64,000 nucleotides of DNA from NCBI RefSeq assembly GCF_021602585.1, contig NZ_BQIP01000020.1, positions 1-64,000 of the forward strand. Direction: 5' to 3'. The notes beneath the pieces are model-generated. The model was not told the origin of the DNA, did not search any database, and worked only from the letters and a program-made list of their open reading frames with translations. Every line of letters begins with the position of its first letter. The stretch's first letter is position 1. Both the position numbers and the translations under genes were made by a program. Source of the stretch: Pseudomonas faucium (GTDB lineage: Bacteria > Pseudomonadota > Gammaproteobacteria > Pseudomonadales > Pseudomonadaceae). This document shows, in pieces, positions 1 to 8,400 of the stretch.

Positions 1-1
1 A

Positions 2-64
2 TTCTTTATCGGCGCTTTGGTGAAGGGGTGGGGCGAGGTCTCCCACGGTCTGTACTGCGGCTAA
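2..64 (+). CDS. 3' end of an upstream gene (partial)
   Basis: Frame 2 is open from the window edge and ends in TAA at 62-64, giving a 20-residue tail that reads FFIGALVKGWGEVSHGLYCG. The hydrophobic-aromatic run looks like a real C-terminus, but it is too short to assign to a family. Its start and most of its length lie outside the window. Confidence 0.4.
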   Translation, partial: FFIGALVKGWGEVSHGLYCG

Positions 65-113
65 CAGTCAGAATCGGCTTTGTCGTCCCACCACCCCTTC
101 GAGTATCACCATA

Positions 114-139
114 CAAGCCGGCTTGCCGGCGATAAGGCC
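114..139. repeat. Single REP-like element (family 1)
   Basis: The core GCCGGCTTGCCGGCGAT is the same as in the paired elements at 1690-1783, 17306-17385 and 35661-35732. Here only one copy is present, about 45 bp before the patatin-like gene. Confidence 0.6.
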
Positions 140-184
140 CTGAAAAACTCTATAATGACCGGCTTGTTGCCCGCGAGATCCGCC

Positions 185-1264
185 ATGACCGCCATCCACA
201 TCAAATACCCCGCGCTGACCTTCAAGGCCGGCCGGCGCGCCCTGCGGCAAATCCGCGAGCGCGGCCTGCAAGCGGCCGACGTCGGCGTGCTGCCTGGCGC
301 TGCCGGCGGCCCCAAGCCGTTGGGCATCCAGGGCCTGGACCTGGCGCTGTTCGGTGAGTGGTTGCCGACGGCGCCGCGCCAGCGCGCCTTGATCGGCGCC
401 TCGATCGGCTCCTGGCGCTTCGCCAGCGCCTGCCTCGACGACCCGGTCGAGGGCCTGCGGCGCCTGGGCGAGCTGTACACCGAGCAGGATTTCGCCAAGG
501 GCGTCACACCGAAGCAGATCAGCAGCAGCTGCCAGCGCATGCTCGATGACCTGCTGCAAGGCCGCGATGGGCAGATCCTCGCCAACCCGCACTACCGCCT
601 GAACATCCTGGTGGTGAAAAGCCACGGCCAGCTCGCCCATGACCATCGCGGGCGCCTGGGCATGGGCCTGTCGTCGGTGATCGCCAGCAACCTGCTTGGC
701 CGCGCGCGCCTGGCCCGGCATTTCGAGCGCATCATCCTGCACGACGAGCGCGCCGCGCCGCCGCTCGATGCCCTGACCGATTTCCCCTCGCGCTGCCTGC
801 CGCTGGGCCTGGCCAACCTGCGCCACGCCCTGCTGGCTTCGGGCTCGATCCCGATGGTGATGGAAGGCGTGCGCGACATCCCCGGTGCCGGCGCCGGCAC
901 CTACCGCGATGGCGGCCTGCTCGACTACCACCTGGACCTGCCCTACCGCGGCGATGACCTGGTGCTTTACCCGCACTTCACCGACAAGGTGGTGCCCGGC
1001 TGGTTCGACAAGGCCCTGCCCTGGCGCAAGGGCGATGCCACGCGCCTGCAGAACGTGCTGCTGATGACTCCATCGGCGCAGTACCTGGCCGCCCTGCCCT
1101 TCGGCAAGCTGCCCGATCGCAACGACTTCAAGCGCTTCATGGGCGATGCCCCCAGCCGCAAGCGCTACTGGTACAAAGCCATTGCCGAAAGCCAGCGCCT
1201 GGGCGACGAACTGCTGGAACTGATTGCCACCGGGCGGCTGCATGAACGCCTGCAAGCCTTGTAG
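185..1264 (+). CDS. Patatin-like phospholipase family protein
   Basis: A 359-residue protein of the patatin-like acyl hydrolase family, predicted to cleave acyl esters of lipids with a Ser-Asp dyad. The oxyanion-type glycine loop reads GAAGGPK near residues 38-44. The nucleophile elbow GASIG puts the catalytic Ser at residue 73, and the DGG motif puts the Asp at residue 242. I see no signal peptide, so it is probably cytoplasmic. An earlier in-frame ATG at 80 would add 35 residues running through the REP element, which looks non-coding, so I chose the ATG at 185; the Shine-Dalgarno is weak. It ends 53 bp before queD on the same strand. Substrate unknown. A different patatin-family protein lies at 37851-38891. 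Confidence 0.8.
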   Translation: MTAIHIKYPALTFKAGRRALRQIRERGLQAADVGVLPGAAGGPKPLGIQGLDLALFGEWLPTAPRQRALIGASIGSWRFASACLDDPVEGLRRLGELYTEQDFAKGVTPKQISSSCQRMLDDLLQGRDGQILANPHYRLNILVVKSHGQLAHDHRGRLGMGLSSVIASNLLGRARLARHFERIILHDERAAPPLDALTDFPSRCLPLGLANLRHALLASGSIPMVMEGVRDIPGAGAGTYRDGGLLDYHLDLPYRGDDLVLYPHFTDKVVPGWFDKALPWRKGDATRLQNVLLMTPSAQYLAALPFGKLPDRNDFKRFMGDAPSRKRYWYKAIAESQRLGDELLELIATGRLHERLQAL

Positions 1265-1317
1265 CGGCCATGCTGGTAGACTGCGCGCATTATTGATTCA
1301 CACAGAGTTATGACAGC

Positions 1318-1674
1318 GTGGAAATCTTCAAGGAATTTACGTTCGAATCGGCCCACCGCCTGCCCAACGTCCCCGCCGGGCACAAGTGCGGCCGCCTGCA
1401 TGGCCACTCGTTCAAGGTGGCGCTGCACCTGACCGGGCAGCTCGACCCGCACACCGGCTGGATCCGCGATTTTTCCGAGATCAAGGCGGTGTTCAAGCCG
1501 ATCTACGAGCAGCTCGACCACAACTACCTGAACGACATTCCTGGCCTGGAGAACCCGACCAGCGAAGTGATCGCCAAGTGGATCTGGGAGCAGGTCAAGC
1601 CATTGCTGCCTGAGCTGTCCAAGGTGCGAATTCACGAGACCTGCACCAGCGGGTGCGAATATACCGGCGACTGA
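1318..1674 (+). CDS. queD: 6-carboxy-5,6,7,8-tetrahydropterin synthase QueD
   Basis: This is a 118-residue member of the 6-pyruvoyl-tetrahydropterin synthase family, the usual length for bacterial QueD. It converts 7,8-dihydroneopterin triphosphate to 6-carboxytetrahydropterin in queuosine (preQ0) biosynthesis. The zinc-binding histidines are visible in FESAHRLP and in the LHGHSF motif. The preceding Cys in HKCGRLHGH fits the catalytic Cys of this family. It begins with GTG at 1318. The other que genes are not in this window. QueD is favoured over eukaryote-type PTPS by length and bacterial context. Confidence 0.9.
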   Translation: MEIFKEFTFESAHRLPNVPAGHKCGRLHGHSFKVALHLTGQLDPHTGWIRDFSEIKAVFKPIYEQLDHNYLNDIPGLENPTSEVIAKWIWEQVKPLLPELSKVRIHETCTSGCEYTGD

Positions 1675-1689
1675 GCCGGCATCTTCACT

Positions 1690-1783
1690 GGGCCTATCGC
1701 CGGCAAGCCGGCTCCCACAGGGATATCACTGCGCTTGAGGCCTGTGCTGTTCCTGTGGGAGCCGGCTTGCCGGCGATAGGGCC
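1690..1783. repeat. Inverted REP pair (family 1)
   Basis: Two head-to-head copies of GCCGGCAAGCCGGCTCCCACAG separated by about 30 bp form a long hairpin between the convergent queD and DUF1289 genes. It may act as a bidirectional transcription stop or mRNA-protecting hairpin. Confidence 0.85.
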
Positions 1784-1804
1784 AGCAGCCCCACTACAAG
1801 GGCC

Positions 1805-2284
1805 TCAACCCTGCCCACCCTCCACCGCATCGCGCAAAAAGCTCGGCGCGATATAGCGCTGGTAATGCGCCTCGGAAAGCAGAAAGAACTCGCGGTCGAT
1901 GGCATCGCGCAACTGCGGCAGCTCCCAGTCGCGAAACTCCGGCAGCAACGCCATGCCATAAGCCTCCAGGTCACGAATCATCCGCGCCCCGCGAGCAATC
2001 AGCTGATACGCCCAGCAGTATTCCGACTGCTGCTCGACAAAGCGGATCGAGCGCTGCTGCAACTGCTGGCGCAACAGGCTTTTGTCGAACACCTCGAGCT
2101 TGGCCATCATCACCTGCACCAGCAACTGCTCCAGGCGCCGCCACACGGCGCGCTTCTGCTCGTCGTCGTAACCATTCCAGTGGATCACTTCATGGTGGAA
2201 ACGCTTGCAGCCACGGCAAACCGTGTCTCCGTACACCGTCGAGCAAAGGCCGACGCAAGGGGTCTTGATGGACTGGTTGGACAT
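1805..2284 (-). CDS. DUF1289 domain-containing protein
   Basis: A 159-residue protein with the DUF1289 cysteine cluster at its N-terminus: TPCVGLCST followed by VCRGCKRF and the HHEVIHW segment. The four Cys probably bind a metal or an Fe-S cluster. The remaining ~100 residues are helical and charged and I do not recognise a second domain. The function of the family is not established. It is divergent from acnB, and the roughly 400 bp between them hold the acnB promoter and leader. It ends close to the REP pair shared with queD. Confidence 0.75.
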   Translation of the reverse strand: MSNQSIKTPCVGLCSTVYGDTVCRGCKRFHHEVIHWNGYDDEQKRAVWRRLEQLLVQVMMAKLEVFDKSLLRQQLQQRSIRFVEQQSEYCWAYQLIARGARMIRDLEAYGMALLPEFRDWELPQLRDAIDREFFLLSEAHYQRYIAPSFLRDAVEGGQG

Positions 2285-2371
2285 GAAAAAACAACGGCTT
2301 GGCGGTGGAACACCGGCCCATGTTAGCCCTTTGTCTAACCAGGGTCACTCGTTAAAGTCGCCTGCACCGCC

Positions 2372-2400
2372 TTACCTTCCGGATTTTTTTGCCGTAGAAT
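2372..2400 (+). promoter_or_regulatory. Predicted acnB promoter (sigma70-like)
   Basis: A -10 hexamer TAGAAT (2395-2400) lies 17 bp after a weaker -35 TTACCT (2372-2377). Transcription would start near 2407 and give a leader of about 280 nt before the acnB GTG. The -10 is a good match; the -35 is only fair. Confidence 0.45.
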
Positions 2401-2434
2401 CATCCGGCCTTTTCAAAGGCAACAATGTCCGTTG

Positions 2435-2670
2435 GAAGCTGTTTTCAAAGCGTCACGAGCACAGTTAATCCGGTAGAACGGCGTTGGCCCGGCACATGCC
2501 CCCCGCATGTCCGTGCCAGCCCTCATCAGCTCCCCGTTCTGCAGGCGTAAAACTTTGAAAGCAGCTTCTGTAAGGATTCTCCGCGACCCTGGCTGGGCGG
2601 CCCACAAAGCCGTGATAGCGCATGGGTGTTGAGAATGCTGGATGAGCGTCCCGGACTCCCTTTAGGGACC
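2435..2670 (+). promoter_or_regulatory. Structured 5' leader of acnB mRNA
   Basis: The leader can fold into nested stems. A 16-bp closing stem pairs 2435-2450 with 2553-2568, all Watson-Crick except one U-G. Inside it, 2473-2481 pairs with 2534-2542. Inside that, 2491-2499 pairs with 2505-2517 (GGC/GCC plus ACATGC/GCATGT). Downstream, ATTCTC (2576-2581) can pair with GAGAAT (2631-2636). GTCCC/GGGAC (about 2648-2670) forms a hairpin just before the ribosome-binding region. No long reading frame begins here in the acnB direction. I do not recognise it as a named riboswitch; it could be a cis-regulatory RNA or a processed small RNA. Confidence 0.55.
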
Positions 2671-2689
2671 ACTGATGAGGGTAATAACT

Positions 2690-5299
2690 GTGCTTGAAGC
2701 CTACCGCAAACACATCGAAGAGCGTGCCGCCCTGGGTATCGTGCCCCAGCCGCTGAACGCCGAACAAACTGCAGGCCTGGTCGAGCTGCTGAAAAACCCG
2801 CCGGCCGGCGAAGAAGCCTTCCTCGTAGACCTGATCACCAACCGCGTTCCGCCAGGCGTGGACGAAGCTGCCTACGTCAAGGCCGCGTTCCTGTCCGCCG
2901 TCGCCAAGGGCGAAGCCAAGTCGCCTCTGATCGACCGCAAGCACGCCACCGAGCTGCTGGGCACCATGCAGGGCGGCTACAACATCGAGACGCTGGTCGC
3001 GCTGCTGGATGACGCCGAACTGGGCGCCGTCGCGGCCGAACAGCTCAAGCACACCCTGCTGATGTTCGATGCCTTCCACGACGTGGCCGAGAAAGCCAAG
3101 GCGGGCAACGCCCACGCCAAGGCCGTGCTGGATTCGTGGGCTGCCGGCGAGTGGTTCACCTCGCGCCCGGCGATCGCCGACAAGTACACCCTGACCGTGT
3201 TCAAGGTGCCTGGCGAAACCAACACCGACGACCTGTCCCCTGCCCCGGACGCCTGGTCGCGCCCTGACATCCCGCTGCACGCCCTGGCCATGCTGAAAAT
3301 GGCCCGCGACGGCATCGAGCCGCAGCAGCCAGGTTCGGTCGGCCCGCTGGCCCAGATCGAAGCGGTCAAGGCCAAGGGCTTCCCGGTTGCCTACGTCGGC
3401 GACGTGGTCGGTACCGGTTCCTCGCGTAAGTCCGCCACCAACTCGGTGCTGTGGTTCTTCGGCGACGACATCCCCTACGTGCCGAACAAGCGCGCCGGTG
3501 GCTTCTGCTTCGGCACCAAGATCGCCCCGATCTTCTACAACACCATGGAAGACGCCGGCGCCCTGCCGATCGAATTCGACTGCACCAACCTGGCCATGGG
3601 CGACGTCATCGACGTCTACCCGTTCAAAGGTGAAGTGCGCCGCCACGGCAGCGACGAGCTGGTCACCAGCTTCGCCCTGAAAACCGAAGTGCTGCTCGAC
3701 GAAGTCCGCGCTGGCGGCCGTATCCCGCTGATCGTCGGCCGTGGCCTGACCGAAAAAGCCCGTGCCGAACTGGGCCTGGGTGCTTCGGACCTGTTCAAGA
3801 AGCCAGAGCAGCCTGCCGATTCCGGCAAGGGCTTTACCCTGGCGCAGAAGATGGTCGGCCGTGCCTGCGGCCTGCCAGAAGGCCAGGGCGTGCGCCCAGG
3901 TGCCTACTGCGAGCCGAAGATGACCACCGTCGGTTCCCAGGACACCACTGGCCCGATGACCCGCGACGAGCTCAAGGACCTGGCGTGCCTGGGCTTCTCC
4001 GCCGACCTGGTGATGCAGTCGTTCTGCCACACCGCGGCCTATCCGAAGCCGATCGACGTCAACACCCACCACACCCTGCCAGACTTCATCCGCACCCGTG
4101 GCGGCGTGTCGCTGCGCCCAGGCGACGGCATCATCCACAGCTGGCTGAACCGCATGCTGATGCCTGACACCGTGGGTACCGGTGGCGACTCGCACACCCG
4201 CTTCCCGATCGGCATCTCGTTCCCGGCCGGTTCCGGCCTGGTGGCCTTCGCCGCCGCCACCGGCGTCATGCCGCTGGACATGCCAGAATCGATCCTGGTG
4301 CGTTTCAAGGGCAAGCTGCAGCCTGGCATCACCCTGCGTGACCTGGTGCATGCCATCCCTTACTACGCCATCCAGAAGGGCTTGCTGACCGTCGAGAAGA
4401 AAGGCAAGAAGAACGCCTTCTCCGGCCGCATCCTGGAAATCGAAGGCCTGGACGAACTGACCGTCGAGCAGGCGTTCGAGCTGTCCGACGCCTCGGCCGA
4501 GCGTTCCGCTGCCGGTTGCACCATCAAGTTGCCAGAGAAGGCCATCGCCGAGTACCTGACTTCCAACATCACCCTGCTGCGCTGGATGATCGGCGAAGGC
4601 TACGGCGATGCACGTACCCTGGAGCGTCGCGCCCAGGCCATGGAAGCCTGGCTGGCCAAGCCTGAGCTGCTGGCGGCCGACGCCGATGCCGAATACGCCG
4701 AAATCATCGAAATCGACCTGGCCGACGTCAAGGAGCCTGTGCTCTGCGCGCCGAACGACCCGGACGACGCCCGCCTGCTGTCCTCGGTTCAGGGCGAGAA
4801 GATCGACGAAGTGTTCATCGGTTCGTGCATGACCAACATCGGCCACTTCCGCGCCGCCGGCAAGCTGCTGGACAAGGTCAAGGGTGGCATTCCGACCCGT
4901 CTGTGGCTGGCTCCGCCAACCAAGATGGACGCTCACCAGCTGACCGAAGAAGGCTACTACGGCATCTACGGCAAGGCCGGTGCGCGCATGGAAATGCCAG
5001 GCTGCTCGCTGTGCATGGGTAACCAGGCACGTGTGCAGACCGGTTCCACCGTGGTCTCCACCTCGACCCGTAACTTCCCGAACCGCCTGGGCGACGCCAC
5101 CAACGTGTACCTGGCATCGGCCGAACTGGCCGCTGTCGCTTCGATCATCGGCAAGCTGCCGACCGTCGAAGAGTACATGCAGTACGCCAAGGACATCGAC
5201 AGCATGGCTGCCGACGTCTACCGCTACCTGAGCTTCGACCAGATCGCCGAGTTCCGCGAAGCGGCTGCCAACGCCAAGATCCCAGTGGTCCAGGCGTAA
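2690..5299 (+). CDS. acnB: Aconitate hydratase B
   Basis: This is an 869-residue AcnB, the main TCA-cycle aconitase: citrate to isocitrate with a [4Fe-4S] cluster. It also acts on 2-methylisocitrate/2-methylaconitate in some bacteria. The domain order is that of AcnB: N-terminal HEAT-like domain, swivel domain with [16 protein letters not shown] near residue 240, then the core. Cluster cysteines are seen in [12 protein letters not shown] and in [15 protein letters not shown] chose the GTG at 2690 ([13 protein letters not shown]), matching the usual family start; an ATG five codons upstream is in frame, but its own AGG looks like part of the Shine-Dalgarno. It is next to the methylcitrate operon, whose AcnD carries out a related dehydration. 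Confidence 0.97.
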   Translation: MLEAYRKHIEERAALGIVPQPLNAEQTAGLVELLKNPPAGEEAFLVDLITNRVPPGVDEAAYVKAAFLSAVAKGEAKSPLIDRKHATELLGTMQGGYNIETLVALLDDAELGAVAAEQLKHTLLMFDAFHDVAEKAKAGNAHAKAVLDSWAAGEWFTSRPAIADKYTLTVFKVPGETNTDDLSPAPDAWSRPDIPLHALAMLKMARDGIEPQQPGSVGPLAQIEAVKAKGFPVAYVGDVVGTGSSRKSATNSVLWFFGDDIPYVPNKRAGGFCFGTKIAPIFYNTMEDAGALPIEFDCTNLAMGDVIDVYPFKGEVRRHGSDELVTSFALKTEVLLDEVRAGGRIPLIVGRGLTEKARAELGLGASDLFKKPEQPADSGKGFTLAQKMVGRACGLPEGQGVRPGAYCEPKMTTVGSQDTTGPMTRDELKDLACLGFSADLVMQSFCHTAAYPKPIDVNTHHTLPDFIRTRGGVSLRPGDGIIHSWLNRMLMPDTVGTGGDSHTRFPIGISFPAGSGLVAFAAATGVMPLDMPESILVRFKGKLQPGITLRDLVHAIPYYAIQKGLLTVEKKGKKNAFSGRILEIEGLDELTVEQAFELSDASAERSAAGCTIKLPEKAIAEYLTSNITLLRWMIGEGYGDARTLERRAQAMEAWLAKPELLAADADAEYAEIIEIDLADVKEPVLCAPNDPDDARLLSSVQGEKIDEVFIGSCMTNIGHFRAAGKLLDKVKGGIPTRLWLAPPTKMDAHQLTEEGYYGIYGKAGARMEMPGCSLCMGNQARVQTGSTVVSTSTRNFPNRLGDATNVYLASAELAAVASIIGKLPTVEEYMQYAKDIDSMAADVYRYLSFDQIAEFREAAANAKIPVVQA

Positions 5300-5320
5300 G
5301 CTGAGCTGTAAGGTGTAAAG

Positions 5321-5351
5321 AAAACCCCGGCAGAGATGCCGGGGTTTTTTT
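5321..5351 (+). terminator. Rho-independent terminator of acnB
   Basis: CCCCGGC/GCCGGGG stem with a short loop, flanked by AAAA before and a run of seven T after, 21 bp past the acnB stop. Confidence 0.92.
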
Positions 5352-5364
5352 GTGTGCCTGTACT

Positions 5365-5396
5365 GGCCCTATCGCCGGCAAGCCGGCTCCCACAGG
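5365..5396. repeat. Single REP element (family 1)
   Basis: One copy of the family-1 unit (ATCGCCGGCAAGCCGGCTCC plus CACAGG) lies between the acnB terminator and the end of prpD, without its usual inverted partner. Confidence 0.7.
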
Positions 5397-5418
5397 TTTC
5401 GTGAGCCAGTGCAGCAAC

Positions 5419-6903
5419 TCAAATCACGAACAAGTCCACGAACCTGTGCACCGCCGTGCCCTCCAGCCGCTGCTGGTCCTTGCACAAGGCAAATATCGCC
5501 TCGCAGCGCTGCCGGGCAAAACGTGTCGCCAAATTCTCGCGAAACTTCGCCTCCAACAGCGGTATGCCCTCATCGCGCCGGCGCCGGTGCCCGAGCGGGT
5601 ACTCCACCACCACCTGCTCGCTGCTGCTGCCATCCTTGAAGAACACCTGCAGCGCATTGGCAATCGAACGCTTGCCCGGCTCCAGGTACTCGTGGCTGAA
5701 GCGCGGGTCTTCGACCACCTCCATTTTCTCGCGCAGCCGATCGATGCTCGGGTGCGCGGCATGGAACGCATCCTCGTAATGCTCGGCCTCCAGGTGCCCG
5801 AAAATCAGCGGTACGGCCACCATGTACTGCAGGCAGTGGTCGCGGTCGGCGGCGTTGGCCAGGGGGCCGACCTTGGAGATGATGCGAATCGCCGACTCCT
5901 GGGTGGTGATGACGATACGGTCGATTTCATGCAGCCGGTTGCGCACCTGCCGATGCAACAGCAGCGCCGCCTCACAGGCGGTCTGGGCGTGAAACTCGGC
6001 GGGGAAGCTGATCTTGAACAGCACGTTCTCCATCACATAGCTGCCCAAAGGCTGCGCCAACCGCAGCTCACGCTGATCGGCAGGCTTGAGCGAAAGGTCC
6101 TTGTTGGCATGGCTGAACGACACGTCGTAAAAGCCCCACTGCGGCGCGCTCAGCACCCCGGGCACGCCCATTTCGCCGCGCAGGGCGATATCGGCCAGGC
6201 GCACGCCGCGGCTCGAGGCATCGCCTGCGGCCCACGACTTGCGCGAACCGGCATTGGGCGCATGGCGATAGGTGCGCAGCGCCTGGCCGTCGACGAAGGC
6301 ATGGGACAACGCCGACAGCAACTGCTCGCGGTTGGCGCCCATCAACTTGGCGCACACGGCCGTGGACGCCACCTTGACCAGCACCACGTGGTCCAGGCCC
6401 ACGCGGTTGAAGGCATTCTCCAGCGCCAGCACGCCCTGGATCTCGTGGGCCATGACCATGGCTTGGAGCACCTCGCGCATCATCAGCGGCGCCTCGCCGT
6501 TGGCCACGTGCTTTTGCGACAGGTGATCGGCCACCGCCAGGATGCCACCGAGGTTGTCCGAGGGGTGGCCCCACTCCGCCGCCAGCCAGGTGTCGTTGTA
6601 ATCCAGCCAGCGCACGCTGCAGCCGATGTCCCAGGCGGCCTTGACCGGGTCCAGGCGATAGCCGGTGCCAGGCACCCGGGCGCCGTTGGGCACGACCGTG
6701 CCTTCGACCAGGGGGCCCAGGTGCTTGGTGCATTCGGGGAAGCGCAGGGCCAGCAGGCCGCAGCCGAGGGTGTCCATCAGGCAGTTGCGCGCGGTGTCCA
6801 GTGCCTCGGGTGATTCGACCCGGTAGCTGAGGACATAGTCGGCGAGGGTTTGCAGCACCCGGTCGTAGTCGGGGCGATCGTTCAGGTCTACGTTGGCGCT
6901 CAT
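5419..6903 (-). CDS. prpD: 2-methylcitrate dehydratase PrpD
   Basis: A 494-residue MmgE/PrpD-family protein, last gene of the propionate operon. PrpD dehydrates 2-methylcitrate; in genomes that also carry acnD and prpF its role is partly redundant. The conserved start [18 protein letters not shown] and the motif [19 protein letters not shown] match the family. I chose the ATG at 6903 because AGGGAG lies 7 bp upstream and because longer frames run into a REP pair. A family-2 REP pair separates it from prpF, so it may be translated from a distinctly stabilised part of the message. Confidence 0.95.
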   Translation of the reverse strand: MSANVDLNDRPDYDRVLQTLADYVLSYRVESPEALDTARNCLMDTLGCGLLALRFPECTKHLGPLVEGTVVPNGARVPGTGYRLDPVKAAWDIGCSVRWLDYNDTWLAAEWGHPSDNLGGILAVADHLSQKHVANGEAPLMMREVLQAMVMAHEIQGVLALENAFNRVGLDHVVLVKVASTAVCAKLMGANREQLLSALSHAFVDGQALRTYRHAPNAGSRKSWAAGDASSRGVRLADIALRGEMGVPGVLSAPQWGFYDVSFSHANKDLSLKPADQRELRLAQPLGSYVMENVLFKISFPAEFHAQTACEAALLLHRQVRNRLHEIDRIVITTQESAIRIISKVGPLANAADRDHCLQYMVAVPLIFGHLEAEHYEDAFHAAHPSIDRLREKMEVVEDPRFSHEYLEPGKRSIANALQVFFKDGSSSEQVVVEYPLGHRRRRDEGIPLLEAKFRENLATRFARQRCEAIFALCKDQQRLEGTAVHRFVDLFVI

Positions 6904-6924
6904 CGTATGCTCCCTTTGCAAAAG

Positions 6925-7030
6925 CTGGGGCTGCTCTGCAGCCCTTTCGCGACACAAGGCCGCTCCTACAAGGGCGGCGCCGTTCCTGTAGGAGCGGCCT
7001 TGTGTCGCGAAAGGGCCGCAAGCGGCCCCA
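6925..7030. repeat. Inverted REP pair (family 2) between prpD and prpF
   Basis: Two head-to-head copies of CTTTCGCGACACAAGGCCGC plus TCCTACA, within matching outer arms (GGGGCTGC/GCGGCCCC), make a roughly 100-nt hairpin in the prp transcript. Confidence 0.88.
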
Positions 7031-7059
7031 GTCAACGAGAGCCGAGCGTCATGGGTGCA

Positions 7060-8250
7060 TCAGAAGCTATCGCCAGGCACCCTCACCCAGCCTTCCATCA
7101 GCACGCGCGCGCTGCGGCTCATGATTGCCTTGGTCACCGTCCACTCACCCTTCACCTGGCGCGCCTCGGCGCCCACCCGCAACGTGCCGGACGGGTGCCC
7201 GAAGCGCACCGCGCTGCGCTCGCCCCCGCCCGCGGCGAGGTTGACCAGCGTGCCGGGAATGGCCGCGGCGGTACCGATGGCCACTGCAGCAGTGCCCATC
7301 ATTGCATGGTGCAGCTTGCCCATGGACAGTGCACGCACCAGCAGGTCGATGTCAGCGGCGGCAACGGCTTTGCCACTGGACGCAGTGTAGGTGCTTGGCG
7401 GCGCGACGAACGCCACCTTCGGCGTGTGCTGACGCCCGGCAGCCTGGTCGATGTGCTCGATCAGGCCCATGCGCACGGCGCCGTAGGCGCGGATGGTTTC
7501 GAAACGGTTCAGCGCCTGCGCGTCACCGTTGATCGCATCCTGAAGCTCGGTGCCGGTGTAGCCGATATCGGCGGCGTTGACGAAGATGGTCGGGATGCCG
7601 GCATTGATCAGCGTGGCCTTGAAGCAGCCCACACCAGGCACTTCCAGGTCATCCACCAGGTTGCCGGTGGGGAACATGGCGCCGCCGTCGCCGTCTTCGT
7701 CGGCGGCAGGGTCTAGGAATTCGAGTTGCACTTCGGCCGCCGGGAAGGTGACGCCGTCGAGTTCGAAATCGCCGGTTTCCTGCACCTGCCCTTCGGTGAT
7801 CGGTACATGGGCGATGATGGTCTTGCCGATGTTGGCCTGCCAGATGCGCACGGTGGCCACGCCATTGCGCGGAACGCGCGCGGGGTCGACCAGGCCGCTG
7901 CTGATGGCGAACGAGCCGACGGCGGCGGAGAGGTTGCCGCAGTTGCCGCTCCAATCGACGAAGGCCTTGTCGATGGCGACCTGGCCGAACAGGTAGTCGA
8001 CATCGTGTTCAGGCTTGATGCTTGGCGAGAGGATCACGGTCTTGCTGGTGCTGGAGGTCGCACCGCCCATGCCGTCGATCTGCTTGCCGTAGGGGTCGGG
8101 GCTGCCGATCACCCGCAGCAGCAGGGCATCACGGGCGGGGCCAGGCACCTGGGCGGCTTCGGGCAGGTCTTGCAGGCGGAAGAACACGCCTTTGCTGGTG
8201 CCGCCACGGATGTAGGTGGCGGGGACTTTGATCTGGGGTACGTGTGGCAT
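7060..8250 (-). CDS. prpF: 2-methylaconitate cis-trans isomerase PrpF
   Basis: A 396-residue PrpF, a cofactor-independent isomerase of the diaminopimelate-epimerase fold. It converts the trans-type 2-methylaconitate made by AcnD to the cis form that aconitase can hydrate. The family signature is seen in TYIRGGTSKGVFF near the N-terminus and in GNCGNLSAAVG further on. I chose the ATG at 8250 (MPHVPQIKVPATYIRGG); CAGGA lies about 10 bp upstream, and longer frames read through a REP element. It lies between acnD and prpD, flanked on both sides by REP hairpins. Confidence 0.95.
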   Translation of the reverse strand: MPHVPQIKVPATYIRGGTSKGVFFRLQDLPEAAQVPGPARDALLLRVIGSPDPYGKQIDGMGGATSSTSKTVILSPSIKPEHDVDYLFGQVAIDKAFVDWSGNCGNLSAAVGSFAISSGLVDPARVPRNGVATVRIWQANIGKTIIAHVPITEGQVQETGDFELDGVTFPAAEVQLEFLDPAADEDGDGGAMFPTGNLVDDLEVPGVGCFKATLINAGIPTIFVNAADIGYTGTELQDAINGDAQALNRFETIRAYGAVRMGLIEHIDQAAGRQHTPKVAFVAPPSTYTASSGKAVAAADIDLLVRALSMGKLHHAMMGTAAVAIGTAAAIPGTLVNLAAGGGERSAVRFGHPSGTLRVGAEARQVKGEWTVTKAIMSRSARVLMEGWVRVPGDSF

Positions 8251-8282
8251 CGGTTTGCTGTCCTGGTGGTACGGCGAATAGC

Positions 8283-8391
8283 CTGGGGCTGCTTTGCAGC
8301 CCTTTCGCGACACAAGGCCGCTCCTACAGGGGAACGGCGCCGCCCTGTAGGAGCGGCCTTGTGTCGCGAAAGGGCCGCAAAGCGGCCCCCG
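8283..8391. repeat. Inverted REP pair (family 2) between prpF and acnD
   Basis: Same unit as at 6925-7030: GCGACACAAGGCCGCTCCTA and its reverse complement about 20 bp apart, inside GC-rich outer arms. Confidence 0.88.
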
Positions 8392-8400
8392 TTTTCATCC

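Noticed and set aside
2465-4936. Very long open reading frame antisense to acnB, and similar long antisense frames opposite acnD, ybbP, lon and the ATP-grasp region
   Set aside because: They are mirror frames of strongly biased high-GC coding genes, rich in Gly/Arg/His/Gln repeats, without plausible domains or Shine-Dalgarno sites.
6925-8391. Repeated GC-rich units that could look like a CRISPR array
   Set aside because: They are inverted REP pairs scattered over many intergenic sites, not direct repeats with regular unique spacers, and no cas genes are present.
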